NCBI GenBank assembly: GCA_023417655.1
Contig: JAEZFD010000040.1
Location: forward strand, 9,228 to 73,227
Direction of reading: 5' to 3'
From: Planctomycetota bacterium
Lineage (GTDB): Bacteria; Planctomycetota; Planctomycetia; Planctomycetales; Planctomycetaceae
Length of the DNA: 64,000 nt
Shown here: positions 34,301 through 42,441 of the stretch, one piece after another
Numbering within the stretch: the stretch's first letter is position 1
How the letters are laid out: the number at the start of each line of letters is the position of its first letter
Translations under genes and position numbers: made by a program
The notes under the pieces: generated by a model
Told to the model about the DNA's origin: nothing
Seen by the model: the letters and a program-made list of their open reading frames with translations, nothing else
The model's database searches: none

Positions 34301-36411
34301 GTGGGGGATTTCATGTTGAGGGCCAGTTCCAGCAGCGAAGTCCCGTTGGCCCGTGGTGTGCCGAACTCGGAGGTGGCGGCAACCGATGCCTTGGCGGCGT
34401 AATCGGCATCAAGGCTCCAGACCGCATCCTTCTTGAGATACGAGACCGGCACGGAGGAGGGTTCCACCCGGAACAGGTCGGCCGAGAAGAACTGAATATC
34501 GGATTCGGGAATCCAGGGGGCACCGAGGTTGGCGTCAATGTCGCCGGGAAGGACATCTTCCGGCTGGACGTTTTGCAGGGCTTCGGCATTGCGGGCATAG
34601 TGGGAACCGGCCTGCTGGGCAACGGCCAGTTTTTCGCGGACGTTGCCGGAGAGGTAGACATCAGCCGTTTCCCACTTGCCGGTCTGGGGATCGTTGAAGA
34701 TCAGATCCCCCAGTTCCTCAATGACCTGTGTTTCCGGCTTGCCGTACAGCTTCGCAATGAAATCGGGAAAGACCGCACCATGCTGGTTGAGTGAGACGAG
34801 CAGCCCTTCTTCGGCGCTCTGCACCCGTGTGATGGGGGGCGTTTTCCCGACGACATCGCGGGACATGATGGCTGCTTTCGTCCCCTTGCCGGTGGTCTCA
34901 TCGTAATCTTCCAGCGACATGACGAGCATCGCATCGGGATCGTCCCGGAACTTGACGAGGTTCGGCATCCGGCGAATGATCGTGCCGTCCCTGGTTTCGC
35001 TGAAGGTGGTCTTGTTGATCGGCCCGTAGGCCATCAGGAACCGGTCGTAGATCCGGTTCAGCTCGCGGCGGGCACGGTCGCGATGCTCTTCCGGCCAGCC
35101 TTCATTCTGCGATTGCAGGACGCAGCGGGCCTTGTCCCGCAGTTCGATGAGAGCAGCCAGCCTGCGGCCGGTCATCGTGCCATCGGAGCGAAGTTTCGTG
35201 CCGCTATAGACGACCGGCACCCCTTCCCCTCCCTCGATCTGATGAATCACTCGGTCATCGCTGACAAAGAAACTCCCTTCGCCGATATGACGTTCCAGCG
35301 GCGGTGGAACGAACGCCGGGGCTGGCGGGGTTTCTGGCTTCGATGCTTGGATTGGAGCAAACTTCGGCAGTTGGCCGATCGCCTGTTTGAGCTGTTCGGC
35401 CAGATCGCCGTTGCTTTCGACGCTGAACCCGTCACCGCCATAGAGCGTGTCCTTGCGGGACCAGTTCCCCAGCACCATGTCGGGTTGGTTCAGGAAATAG
35501 CGGTTGACCGAGACTTCGGCCCCATCAATGGCAAGTGGAGCCACCCCCAGCCAGTCGGGATCGATATGACAGGCCGGTTCGCCCGGTGTCCGCTTCCGCA
35601 GAAACACGATATCGGTGACGACGGCGGTCCCTTCCCGCTTGAACGCATCGGACGGCAGCCGGATCGCTCCCACGAAATCAGCCCGGTCGGCCAGATATTC
35701 GCGGATGGCAGCGTTCTGCTTGTCGAGCGTGTAATGCGACGTGACGAGCGCCAGCACTCCCCCAGGCTTGAGGGCATCGACCGATTTGGCGAAGAAATAA
35801 TCGTGCAGCGAGAATTTCTGACCGTGATGGTCGAGCTTGAGATCGGAAAACGGGACATTGCCGATGACGGCGTCGATGCGGTTTTCCGGGAGTCTGGTAT
35901 CGCGGTAGCTTTCAATACGGATGTCGTGGCGGGGATGGATCGCTTTGGCGATGCGGCCGGAAATGGAATCGAGTTCCACTCCGATGAACCGATGCCCCGG
36001 CTGGCCGTAGGCCAGAAAGTTGCCGATGCCGCAGCCCGGCTCCAGAAGCGTCGCCTGATCGGGAATGCCCAGTCGACCGATGGCGTCATGAATCCCCTTG
36101 ATGACCATCGGCGACGTATAGAACGCATTGAATGTGGTGCGTTTGGCACTGTCATATTCAGTCGGGGTGAGGAGCGATTTCAGTTCGTCCCCGAGTACCT
36201 GCCAGCCTGCCTCGCGGTATCTGCCGGTGACAGGATCGGGGAACAGGCTGAGGGCGACCGGCCCGAAGCCGGAGAACTTCGCAAGAGTTTGTTTCTCATT
36301 ATCGTTGGCGAACCGGCGTTCCTGCTCAAGGGCTTTCAGAGTGCGAATGGCGGCGATGATGTCGCGGGCCTTCGTCTTTTCACCGCTTGCCATGCCGGCA
36401 GGCACCAGCAT
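31339..36411 (-). CDS. Giant N6-adenine methylase-helicase fusion (LtrC/DarB-like, COG4646 type)
   Basis: 1690 aa from ATG 36411. An N-terminal adenine-methyltransferase domain carries motif I LEPGCGIGNFLAYG and motif IV IGNVPFSD (NPPF variant). A SNF2/DEAH helicase follows: LRPHQKDAVWRGMSSG, Walker A HVVGAGKTFTM, DEAH box VFVDEAHYFKN, motif III FATGTPISN, then the helicase C-lobe RGTVRVLIGSTAKMGTGTNVQ and QRDGRILRQGN. A long coiled C-terminus ends the protein. Such fusions are typical of conjugative elements and phages (the P1 DarB antirestriction type) and may protect incoming DNA. Coding probably extends upstream: the same frame reads HQPSLFD (a beta-clamp-like motif) and a CTG at 36513 overlaps the preceding stop (CTGA); frame stays open to 37059 but overlaps another gene there. 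Confidence 0.9.
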   Translation of the reverse strand: MLVPAGMASGEKTKARDIIAAIRTLKALEQERRFANDNEKQTLAKFSGFGPVALSLFPDPVTGRYREAGWQVLGDELKSLLTPTEYDSAKRTTFNAFYTSPMVIKGIHDAIGRLGIPDQATLLEPGCGIGNFLAYGQPGHRFIGVELDSISGRIAKAIHPRHDIRIESYRDTRLPENRIDAVIGNVPFSDLKLDHHGQKFSLHDYFFAKSVDALKPGGVLALVTSHYTLDKQNAAIREYLADRADFVGAIRLPSDAFKREGTAVVTDIVFLRKRTPGEPACHIDPDWLGVAPLAIDGAEVSVNRYFLNQPDMVLGNWSRKDTLYGGDGFSVESNGDLAEQLKQAIGQLPKFAPIQASKPETPPAPAFVPPPLERHIGEGSFFVSDDRVIHQIEGGEGVPVVYSGTKLRSDGTMTGRRLAALIELRDKARCVLQSQNEGWPEEHRDRARRELNRIYDRFLMAYGPINKTTFSETRDGTIIRRMPNLVKFRDDPDAMLVMSLEDYDETTGKGTKAAIMSRDVVGKTPPITRVQSAEEGLLVSLNQHGAVFPDFIAKLYGKPETQVIEELGDLIFNDPQTGKWETADVYLSGNVREKLAVAQQAGSHYARNAEALQNVQPEDVLPGDIDANLGAPWIPESDIQFFSADLFRVEPSSVPVSYLKKDAVWSLDADYAAKASVAATSEFGTPRANGTSLLELALNMKSPTIYDTIDHGDREERVVNQEATLAAREKQKAIKERFRSWVFADPDRTERLVRLYNDNFNNLRPRQFDGSHLDFPGMNQSVSLRPHQKDAVWRGMSSGNTLLAHVVGAGKTFTMAATGMKMKQAGLIHKPIYVVPNHLLEQFAREFMQLYPNAKLLVAGKEDFTKERRKMLTAKIASGEWDGIIVTHSSFERIGMSRDYQEQFLREQIEEYDQLLIEHAADRGSNRNLIKTIEKQKAARAERLKNLLAGEKKDDGLVFDELGVDHVFVDEAHYFKNLETPTKMERVAGIQTGGSERAFDVYMKARYLDGQHAAHGVTFATGTPISNTMVEMYTMQRFLDPRGLQSRRIEHFDAWAATFGEVIDTMEISPDGGGLRQRSRFAKFTNLPELQQMFRAFSDVQSADMLNLPRPKLKGGKPEVIACPMSDEQMLLQRELVQRYERIRSEKIDPRIDNALAITTDGRKLATDARMLEGTAPDFPESKVNRLVENVVNIWQESTPTRGTQMIFADMGVNPTAWGYSPYEEIIHKLVAHGIPRQQIASIGDAESDAKKQALFEKVRQGTVRVLIGSTAKMGTGTNVQKRLIALHHLDAPWKPAEVEQRDGRILRQGNENPEVAIYRYVTEGSFDAYMWQALETKARFISQVMSGDCVSRRAEDIGGQELSYAEVKAIASGNPAVLTLAEADAELQRLTLLKKNHLDEQYIARRNVRELPLFIASQTNRLEKLTADCETIEQHADDPVAIGHRPVSRDDLPTALGKRLEALPLLVNESKRVQLGNYCGLNFGVIVHPGFPPDVYLEGAITRTSALSKDHQGPRAVLNALERIANGYPHDAARVQQEIMLAQSHFRDYQQRLGQPFTHDAYLSQLTELRDQLKAKLSATAQPAEGDQITTSELAQRIKNLKASNTIENSVQRSHRPGTTAEEPITLRIQRRTGQIATPETNIDPIPNEAFPLPDPALLDTDEGPANPEPTRYRDLVTHSRRELEPSRS

Positions 36412-36509
36412 GGTGTCGGAGGGAAGGTCTTTCGCGGGAACCGGCTTGGGGGGCGGTTTGGCGACCGGGGCGGGAGTGTCGAACAGGCTGGGCTGGTGTT
36501 TACGACGGC

Positions 36510-36830
36510 TCAGGTTGTCGGTGTGTGACGGCGAAGGAAGTTCATCGCGTCGTCGAGTGAACAGGCTTCGTCGTGGTTGTCCTCCGTCGAGATGGAAGCG
36601 ATCCGATGCTCCAGTTCCTGCACTTCCAGTTCCAGTGCTTCGCTGCGACGTTGCAACGGGTCGCTGTCCGGTCGGCTGCGCGACAGTTCCGCCTGTCTCT
36701 GCTCGTGGTCGGTCTTGAGTTCGAGGGCCAGCCTGTTCATCGTCGAGAGCAGTTTCCGCTGGCGGCGGAGTTGTTCGTGCAGAATCGGTTGCTGTTCCAG
36801 CAGGCTGAGAATGATCGTCTTGTAATGCAT
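36510..36830 (-). CDS. Small helical protein conserved on mobile elements, unknown
   Basis: 106 aa from MHYKTIILSLLEQQPILHEQL (AGGAAAG upstream). Nearly all alpha-helical and charged, with QLRRQRKLLSTMNRLALELKTDHEQRQAELS and SEALELEVQELEHRI as probable coiled coils, ending DDAMNFLRRHTP. From memory, similar small proteins (MNYKT... ...LDAAMAFIRRHTPP) occur near methylase-helicase genes of mobile elements; I cannot name a function. Its stop touches a possible CTG start of the methylase-helicase. This gene makes the longer upstream reading of the helicase frame unlikely. Confidence 0.72.
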   Translation of the reverse strand: MHYKTIILSLLEQQPILHEQLRRQRKLLSTMNRLALELKTDHEQRQAELSRSRPDSDPLQRRSEALELEVQELEHRIASISTEDNHDEACSLDDAMNFLRRHTPTT

Positions 36831-37261
36831 GGGATTGGCTTTCCTGTGAGGGAGACGGGAAGGACTCCGGCGGAGGACTGTCGGGGCTGGAGGACCAGAG
36901 GCCCAGCAGTCGCTGGAGGGGATGAGGTCGTTTGCGTGCCATAAGCCAGGGATGCGAGAGATGCTTCGGCAGCCATAGCGCATTACGGGCAGTTTTGCAA
37001 AAACTTTCTGGAGGAGCGTGTGTTGCAGGAATGCAGAAAGCAGGATTGCGGAGTGACAAAAACTCCGCTCAGGCTCAGCAAACGGGGGCCGCCCCTGTTC
37101 GTCCCTGCTCTCGATCGCCTGTCAGGGGTGAAGGCGATGCGACGGCGAGGCGAACGGGGCTTGAAGGGAACCCTTTTCAAATGGGGGACGGCAAACACTG
37201 TTTGCCAACCGGGGAGGGCTGCACTATGCCGGGGGCTTCACCCACTCAGGAGGAAATCCCC

Positions 37262-37696
37262 ATGGCCAAGTCACGCAAAACCGATGAACAGTCCGCTCAA
37301 TCGCCCGACCAGACCCCACCGGCAGCGGAACAATCCCCTCTGGCCGAGAACGCATCCGATGCAACCGCCGCCCCGGAGCAGGCCCCCGGCGGGAAGCTGG
37401 CCTTGGCGGAAGCCAAGCTGGAACGGATGCAGGAGACCAACAAAATCTGCTTTCGGTTCCAGAACGATCTGGTGAAGATCGAGCAGGAGCTGAAGGACAA
37501 GTTCAAATACACCGACAACGAGCTGGAACACATTCTGGCACCGAAAGGCCAGCGGATGATCCCCGGCTTCGGCTATTCGGAGATGGAACGCCAGAAGCAG
37601 TACGTCAGCTACCTGAAACAAAACACCCAACAGCGCACCACCCACACCGACCGCGTGGAACAATCCCGGGATGAAAGACAAGGACCGTCGAGGTGA
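37262..37696 (+). CDS. Hypothetical protein of the element
   Basis: 144 aa from ATG 37262 with AGGAGG well placed. N-terminal 50 residues are Ala/Pro/Gln-rich and probably disordered; the rest is helical and charged (LALAEAKLERMQETNKICFRFQNDLVKIEQELKDKFKYTDNELEHIL, GQRMIPGFGYSEMERQKQYVSYL). No family recognised. Divergent from the methylase-helicase operon. The frame extends upstream to 36932 without plausible coding sequence. Confidence 0.7.
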   Translation: MAKSRKTDEQSAQSPDQTPPAAEQSPLAENASDATAAPEQAPGGKLALAEAKLERMQETNKICFRFQNDLVKIEQELKDKFKYTDNELEHILAPKGQRMIPGFGYSEMERQKQYVSYLKQNTQQRTTHTDRVEQSRDERQGPSR

Positions 37697-38089
37697 ACAC
37701 GGGAAATTCTTTCTGCTAAACCGCGTCGGTCGATTTCACCAACGGGCCAAAAGACGTATTGGACGCCTCGAAGTATCAGGGCAAAGCGCGCAGGGCATCT
37801 GAATTCGCAGAGTGTTTCCGCAGATAACGCGCCCATTTCTCCACGCGCGGCACCAACACACCATTTGTCAAAATTTGGATGAAATCAATGGCCTGCCGCC
37901 AATGTGACCCTGCCAATCTTGCATGCCGCAAAATCAACCAAAAGAAATCATGTCACGCAAAGCACTTTCAGGTAAGGGCTTAACCATTTTACTCTTGGCG
38001 TTGAGAATCACGGCACAGCAGTTGCGAACTTAGACCACTTTCGCAAGCAGGGTGCCAATACGGCACTTCGCGAAGGAGTGAGGGCTGAC
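37697..38089. other. AT-richer intergenic region before the E1-E2-JAB operon
   Basis: About 390 bases, visibly less GC-rich than the flanks, presumably containing the promoter of the operon at 38090. A 27-codon frame (ATG near 37949, ending TAG near 38032) could be a leader peptide but has no support. AAGGAG at 38073-38078 is the ribosome site of the following gene. Confidence 0.4.
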
Positions 38090-38866
38090 ATGGCGGAGCC
38101 AAACAATTTATTCGATGAATATGCTTTGCGGGCCAGGCTCGCGCCAACCCTCGTCGTGGTTGTGATTCCCGTCATTGGGTTTCTTTGCTGGTTCCCAGCA
38201 TTTTCTGTCACTCAACTGACCCTCGGGGCGGCGCTGTCGACAGTCCTGATTGCCATCTTCTCGCAGATTGGCCGAGATCAGGGGCGGGCACTTCAACCAA
38301 AACTTTATGCCAAGTGGGGCGGTGAGCCTTCCGTCCAGCTCCTTCGCCACCGGTCCCGTCAGTTAGCGAAGGAGACACGAGATCGATACCGACTGAAACT
38401 TGAAAGCACCAATCCAGCTCTTCGCCTTCCTTCTGAAATTGAAGAAATGGCTGATCCGGAGGGGGCGGATGTTCGTTATCACTCGGTGTGTCTGTATCTG
38501 AGGGACACGACCCGCAACAGAGGGGCATTTCCTTTGGTCTTCGCTGAAAACGTGAACTACGGTTTTCGGCGAAATCTTCTGGGAATGAAGCATGCGGGCG
38601 TCGCGCTCAGTCTTGCAGGTGCGGTCTCAGCGTTATTAGCGACGATCGTCGGAATGAAAAGCAATACGTTGGATCTTCCAGCAGTCCCAACCGTTGCCGG
38701 AGTGCTGAATGCCGTGCTGCTCACGTGGTGGATTTTGAGGATTAATTCGGAGTGGGTGCGGATGGCCGCATTTGCCTACGCCGAACGATTGATCGGCGCA
38801 TGCGACTCGATTCCGGGGGCAACGTTGCCTCCGAAGTCCATGTCCGTGGAAGTTTCAAAGGAGTAG
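38090..38866 (+). CDS. Four-TM membrane protein, putative effector of a ubiquitin-like defence operon
   Basis: 258 aa from ATG 38090. Two N-terminal TM helices (about 16-36 PTLVVVVIPVIGFLCWFPAF and 42-60 LTLGAALSTVLIAIFSQIG), a cytoplasmic soluble domain (about 61-165) with VQLLRHRSRQLAKETRDRYRLKLES, and two C-terminal TM helices (about 172-194 and 200-220), then a short tail. No family recognised. Two bases separate its stop from the metallo-beta-lactamase gene start, and the latter overlaps the E2-E1-JAB gene, so the three act together. TM proteins in such operons are often membrane-disrupting effectors; that role is inferred. Confidence 0.75.
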   Translation: MAEPNNLFDEYALRARLAPTLVVVVIPVIGFLCWFPAFSVTQLTLGAALSTVLIAIFSQIGRDQGRALQPKLYAKWGGEPSVQLLRHRSRQLAKETRDRYRLKLESTNPALRLPSEIEEMADPEGADVRYHSVCLYLRDTTRNRGAFPLVFAENVNYGFRRNLLGMKHAGVALSLAGAVSALLATIVGMKSNTLDLPAVPTVAGVLNAVLLTWWILRINSEWVRMAAFAYAERLIGACDSIPGATLPPKSMSVEVSKE

Positions 38867-38868
38867 TG

Positions 38869-39957
38869 ATGTCGAACGTAGCTCAGGATGTTTTATGGCC
38901 AACCGACTCTAAAGTGCTGATGCGTGTAGGGATGTTATACGTTGGACAAGGCGACTCATCCGTCGTCTTGGTCAAGGATGGCGATGGTTATAAAACCGTG
39001 CTGATCGACATCAATCGGGATCACGAAGGCAACAACGGGATCAATGTTCCCAAGCTGATGAAGGATTTGCTGGCGGACCAGGATGGTCGTCTCGATCTCT
39101 TCGTCAATACCCATCCCCATCGAGACCATTTGGACGACATCACCGAACTATCCAAACAGGTCGATATCCACGAAATCTGGGAATCGGGGCATGTGCCGGG
39201 GAAAGATGACAAGGCATCCTACGACGAACTGCAAGCCGTCATCAAGAAGGTGAAGAAAAAATACGGGAATGATGCGGTTACCGAAATGATCGGGAGCCGA
39301 ACCGCGATCGCGTTTGGCGATGCCGAAATCTACATTCTTTCCCCCGCTGAGCATGTGAAAGACGACATTGCCGATGAGGATGACGCCGGACACCGCCGCC
39401 GCATTCATGAACATTGTGCGGTTCTTCGGTTCGGCAAGGATGCGACATGGATCCTGTTCACCGGTGATGCTGACCGCACTGCCTGGGAAGAGCACATCAC
39501 CAACTATCACAAGAAACGTTTGCCGTCACAGATCCTGAATGCCTCGCACCACGGATCGCGCACGTTCTTCAAGCACGATGAAGACGAAGATCCGTACATG
39601 ACGGCGCTGGAGACGATTGATCCGGAGTACGTGATTGTCTCTGCACCGAAGCAGCCAGAAAGTCGCCACGACCATCCGCATGACGATGCGATGGAACTGT
39701 ACGAAGAGCACGTCGGCAAGGACAACGTCCTGCATACCGGTGCAAACCGCGAATCCTACATCTGTGACATCTTCACAGACGGAACCTACGAAATCCGTCT
39801 CGATACCAGTCTCGTCGATGAGTATGGCAGCGACAACGACAAGGAAGAGGACGAAAAGAAGTCGGGAACCAAGAGCAATGCGAGCTCGATCAGTGTGCGG
39901 GCGGCTGCACCAACCATGGCGACGAAACTTGACCGTAAGCCGATGGGGAATCAGTAA
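38869..39957 (+). CDS. ComEC-like metallo-beta-lactamase-fold hydrolase of the ubiquitin-like operon
   Basis: 362 aa from ATG 38869 (AAGGAG upstream). The binuclear-metal signature HPHRDHLDD (HxHxDH) is at about residues 83-91, with later ligands in ILFTGDADRTAW and the ComEC-type ASHHGSRTFF, then SRHDHPHDDAM. The domain ends near 315; an acidic then Lys/Ser/Ala-rich low-complexity tail follows and ends KPMGNQ. ComEC-like MBLs are DNA or nucleotide hydrolases; here a nuclease/phosphodiesterase effector or a regulated target is plausible. Its stop overlaps the next start (TAATG). The flexible tail with a Gly two residues from the end could be a conjugation or processing site (see findings). 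Confidence 0.88.
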   Translation: MSNVAQDVLWPTDSKVLMRVGMLYVGQGDSSVVLVKDGDGYKTVLIDINRDHEGNNGINVPKLMKDLLADQDGRLDLFVNTHPHRDHLDDITELSKQVDIHEIWESGHVPGKDDKASYDELQAVIKKVKKKYGNDAVTEMIGSRTAIAFGDAEIYILSPAEHVKDDIADEDDAGHRRRIHEHCAVLRFGKDATWILFTGDADRTAWEEHITNYHKKRLPSQILNASHHGSRTFFKHDEDEDPYMTALETIDPEYVIVSAPKQPESRHDHPHDDAMELYEEHVGKDNVLHTGANRESYICDIFTDGTYEIRLDTSLVDEYGSDNDKEEDEKKSGTKSNASSISVRAAAPTMATKLDRKPMGNQ

Positions 39958-42347
39958 TGGAGGGATGGTATACGCGGCATCCTCAATGGTTTGCTGCCGA
40001 GATCAAAGCGCTCAGGCGGTCGTACCCTCAGTTTCGGCTTGACGAAGGGCAGCTTCATCAGAGCAATGTGGTCTTGTACGGCGAGCTTCTGATCCGTCTC
40101 CAGGGCGGAACGAAGCGACATGCTGTGCGAGTTATTTTCCCCGAGAACTCGCCCTACGCCTTTCCGATTGTGGTCCCAATCGACGCGATGCCAGCGTTCG
40201 ATCAATACGGTGCGGCGCAGTCGCATCCTAAGCCGAAGATGTTTGACCATCGCCATCAGATGCCTGGTGGGTCCCTGTGCCTTTTTCAGTACGAGACCCG
40301 CGTTGAAGACGGTGGCGAATCGATCAGTATCGTCGATGTGCTGAGGCGCGCAGAAGCCTGGTTTGCGGGGCATGCCACTGGCCGCTGGCCACCGGACTCG
40401 CGTGAGAGTGAACTTCAATCGCATTTTCTCCGAACCGGGGCTGGGATTCTTCTTAGTCGGACATTCTATTCCGACAGGTTGCGCGGGCAGGGTGAATTCT
40501 TCGCTGTTCGTGACATTCATCGCTTCTTTGTGGGCCAAAGCCACTACGAAGCGCCGTTGATCATGACAGCGGCGACCATGATGACGGGAATCTTTGAGAT
40601 CGTCGATGCACGGAGTGATCTCGAACATATCTTCCCTTGGCTCACCAATAAAGCTTGGGAACCCGAAGCCTTCGTCAAAGCTCAGGAGCAGCAACGCAAG
40701 GAGAAAGGGAAAGTCGACTTCGGAGATGTAGATCTGATCAGTGGGTATTGGTGGGAGCTGCCAACGGAGCCGAAGATCTTCAGGACCGGAAAGGGCTTGT
40801 TGGGTGTCCTCTCGGCAATTGCCGAAGGTGGTGATGCTTGGCAGATGGTCAATACGGCGCTGAGGACCGATCTGACACTGAAGACAATTCAACATATCGG
40901 CCTTTGCTATCCAGGCCGCTCCGGCGGGCGGGAATGGCTGATCCTCGTGGTTGACGCCGGGATGCAGGAAGTCGGCGGCGAGCCAGCCGTGCAAACTGAG
41001 GACCAGAAGCGAACACGATTTGAACAGGCTGGTGTGCGTTGCATTGCTGCCCATGGGCTGACACCCAAAGATATGCGTTTTCGTAATCAGACCGTCATCG
41101 CTTCAGAGATAACTCAGAAGAAAGTCGCCTTCTTTGGCGTGGGAGCGCTGGGATCGAAAGTCGCTGAACTGTTGGCTCAAGCCGGAGTTTCGTTCTTCAA
41201 ACTCTGCGATGGTGACCAGCTGAATGTGGGTAATGTCGCTCGCCACATCGGAAGTTTAGGTGAGTGCGGCGCTCCTAAAACTGAAGTCGTGGCTCGACGT
41301 ATCTGGGAAGTTAACCCGTATGCCGAAATCACGACATGTGCTAAACACGTTAGCCCAACACATCAGGACGCCGAGGCTTTCTTCTCCGATGTTGATTTGA
41401 TCATCAGCACCATTGCTGATGAGGGCGCAGAATCCGGATTCAATGATCTGGCGATTGCGATTAAGACTCCTGTGATTTATGGTCGTGCGCTTCGCCGCGC
41501 CGAGATGGGGCGGGTATTCCTCGTTCGCCCTGGACAGGATGCCTGCAAGACCTGCCTCAGCATGATTTCGAGGAATGGCAATTCGGAATGGATTGCTATC
41601 AGCGAGCGACCGGAAGATGCGTTGCTACATGAATGTGGTCGTCCGGTCATTGCAGGGAGTGCGGTCGATCTCTCCTTTATTGCGTCACTAATCGCTCGGC
41701 AGGCAATTGACACTTTGGAGGGTCGGGATGCGACCTGTAACCATCTTGTTTGGTCTTTGAATGGAGCGGCCGATCTAAGCAATCATTTGCAGCATCCGTA
41801 CAGCGTCGCGCGCGCCTCATTTGCCCCTCAAGCCGGATGTCCATCCTGTGGACCTGCAGAGATTCTGACCGTTGAACTTCCGGAAACTGTAAAGAAAAGC
41901 ATGATGGCCGAAGTGCAATCCTGCCCGACGACCGAGACCGGCGGGATTTTGATCGGAAGAATTGAAGGCGATAAGGCAATCATCGAGCGAGCCACCGGCC
42001 CTGGTCCGAAAGCAGTCAAAACGGCCACGCGTTTCGAGCGCGACATCGAGTTTGCTCAGAGTGAACTTGATGCGGCCACAGCTTCCAGCCATACCAGCGT
42101 CTACCTCGGAGAGTGGCACTCGCATTTGGTGGCATCTCCGAAACCCAGCCCGCGAGATGTCCTGTCGATGCAAGATATTGCCGAATCACGCAACTATGCG
42201 ACTGATTGTCCCGTCATGGTCATTTGCGGATTCGATCAGAAGGCAGCCACTATCGCCGAGATCAACGCTTGGGCCTTCCCGGTTTCATCAAGCATGCGTC
42301 GAGTAACAATTGGTGACGCCGCACGCGAAAATAGCAATCCGTCGTAA
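39957..42347 (+). CDS. E2-E1-JAB triple fusion (ubiquitin-like conjugation and deconjugation)
   Basis: 796 aa. Residues about 1-150 are an E2/UBC-like fold with the catalytic Cys108 in GGSLCLF. A linker domain of unknown fold follows (about 155-365). Residues about 370-620 are a ThiF/E1 adenylating domain: nucleotide loop GVGALGS (394-400), CDGDQLNVGNVARH, and a candidate thioester Cys560 in HECGRPVIAG. Two CxxC pairs (530/533 and 628/631) look like a structural zinc site. Residues about 640-780 are a JAB/JAMM peptidase with Glu660 (TETGGIL), His721, His723 and Asp734 (EWHSHL...SPRD). In CBASS these activities are split as Cap2 (E1-E2) and Cap3 (JAB); here they are one chain with no CD-NTase and no Ubl gene visible. 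Confidence 0.92.
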   Translation: MEGWYTRHPQWFAAEIKALRRSYPQFRLDEGQLHQSNVVLYGELLIRLQGGTKRHAVRVIFPENSPYAFPIVVPIDAMPAFDQYGAAQSHPKPKMFDHRHQMPGGSLCLFQYETRVEDGGESISIVDVLRRAEAWFAGHATGRWPPDSRESELQSHFLRTGAGILLSRTFYSDRLRGQGEFFAVRDIHRFFVGQSHYEAPLIMTAATMMTGIFEIVDARSDLEHIFPWLTNKAWEPEAFVKAQEQQRKEKGKVDFGDVDLISGYWWELPTEPKIFRTGKGLLGVLSAIAEGGDAWQMVNTALRTDLTLKTIQHIGLCYPGRSGGREWLILVVDAGMQEVGGEPAVQTEDQKRTRFEQAGVRCIAAHGLTPKDMRFRNQTVIASEITQKKVAFFGVGALGSKVAELLAQAGVSFFKLCDGDQLNVGNVARHIGSLGECGAPKTEVVARRIWEVNPYAEITTCAKHVSPTHQDAEAFFSDVDLIISTIADEGAESGFNDLAIAIKTPVIYGRALRRAEMGRVFLVRPGQDACKTCLSMISRNGNSEWIAISERPEDALLHECGRPVIAGSAVDLSFIASLIARQAIDTLEGRDATCNHLVWSLNGAADLSNHLQHPYSVARASFAPQAGCPSCGPAEILTVELPETVKKSMMAEVQSCPTTETGGILIGRIEGDKAIIERATGPGPKAVKTATRFERDIEFAQSELDAATASSHTSVYLGEWHSHLVASPKPSPRDVLSMQDIAESRNYATDCPVMVICGFDQKAATIAEINAWAFPVSSSMRRVTIGDAARENSNPS

Positions 42348-42366
42348 GGCATCGGTATCGCAAATT

Positions 42367-42397
42367 GACGGCCTCAGCCACATCAACAGAGGCCGTC
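42367..42397 (+). terminator. Hairpin after the E2-E1-JAB operon
   Basis: GACGGCCTC (42367-42375) pairs perfectly with GAGGCCGTC (42389-42397), 13-nt loop, 20 bases after the operon stop. No real T-run follows, so termination efficiency is uncertain. Lies between convergent transcripts. Confidence 0.6.
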
Positions 42398-42441
42398 GCC
42401 TATAGTTCAATTGGCCGCCTAGGTGTTCACGTCCGACGCAC

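Noticed and set aside
35083..36528. 481-codon plus-strand open frame
   Set aside because: Antisense to the methylase domain of the giant fusion protein; no domain recognisable.
36412..37059. N-terminal extension of the methylase-helicase to 37059
   Set aside because: Pro/Ser/Thr-rich out-of-frame look, and it overlaps a better gene at 36510-36830 on the same strand. Only the part down from about 36513 is plausible.
37949..38032. 27-codon frame as leader peptide of the ubiquitin-like operon
   Set aside because: No attenuator-type hairpins or good ribosome site could be shown.
39951..41054. 367-codon minus-strand open frame
   Set aside because: Antisense to the E2 and linker region of the E2-E1-JAB gene; no motifs.
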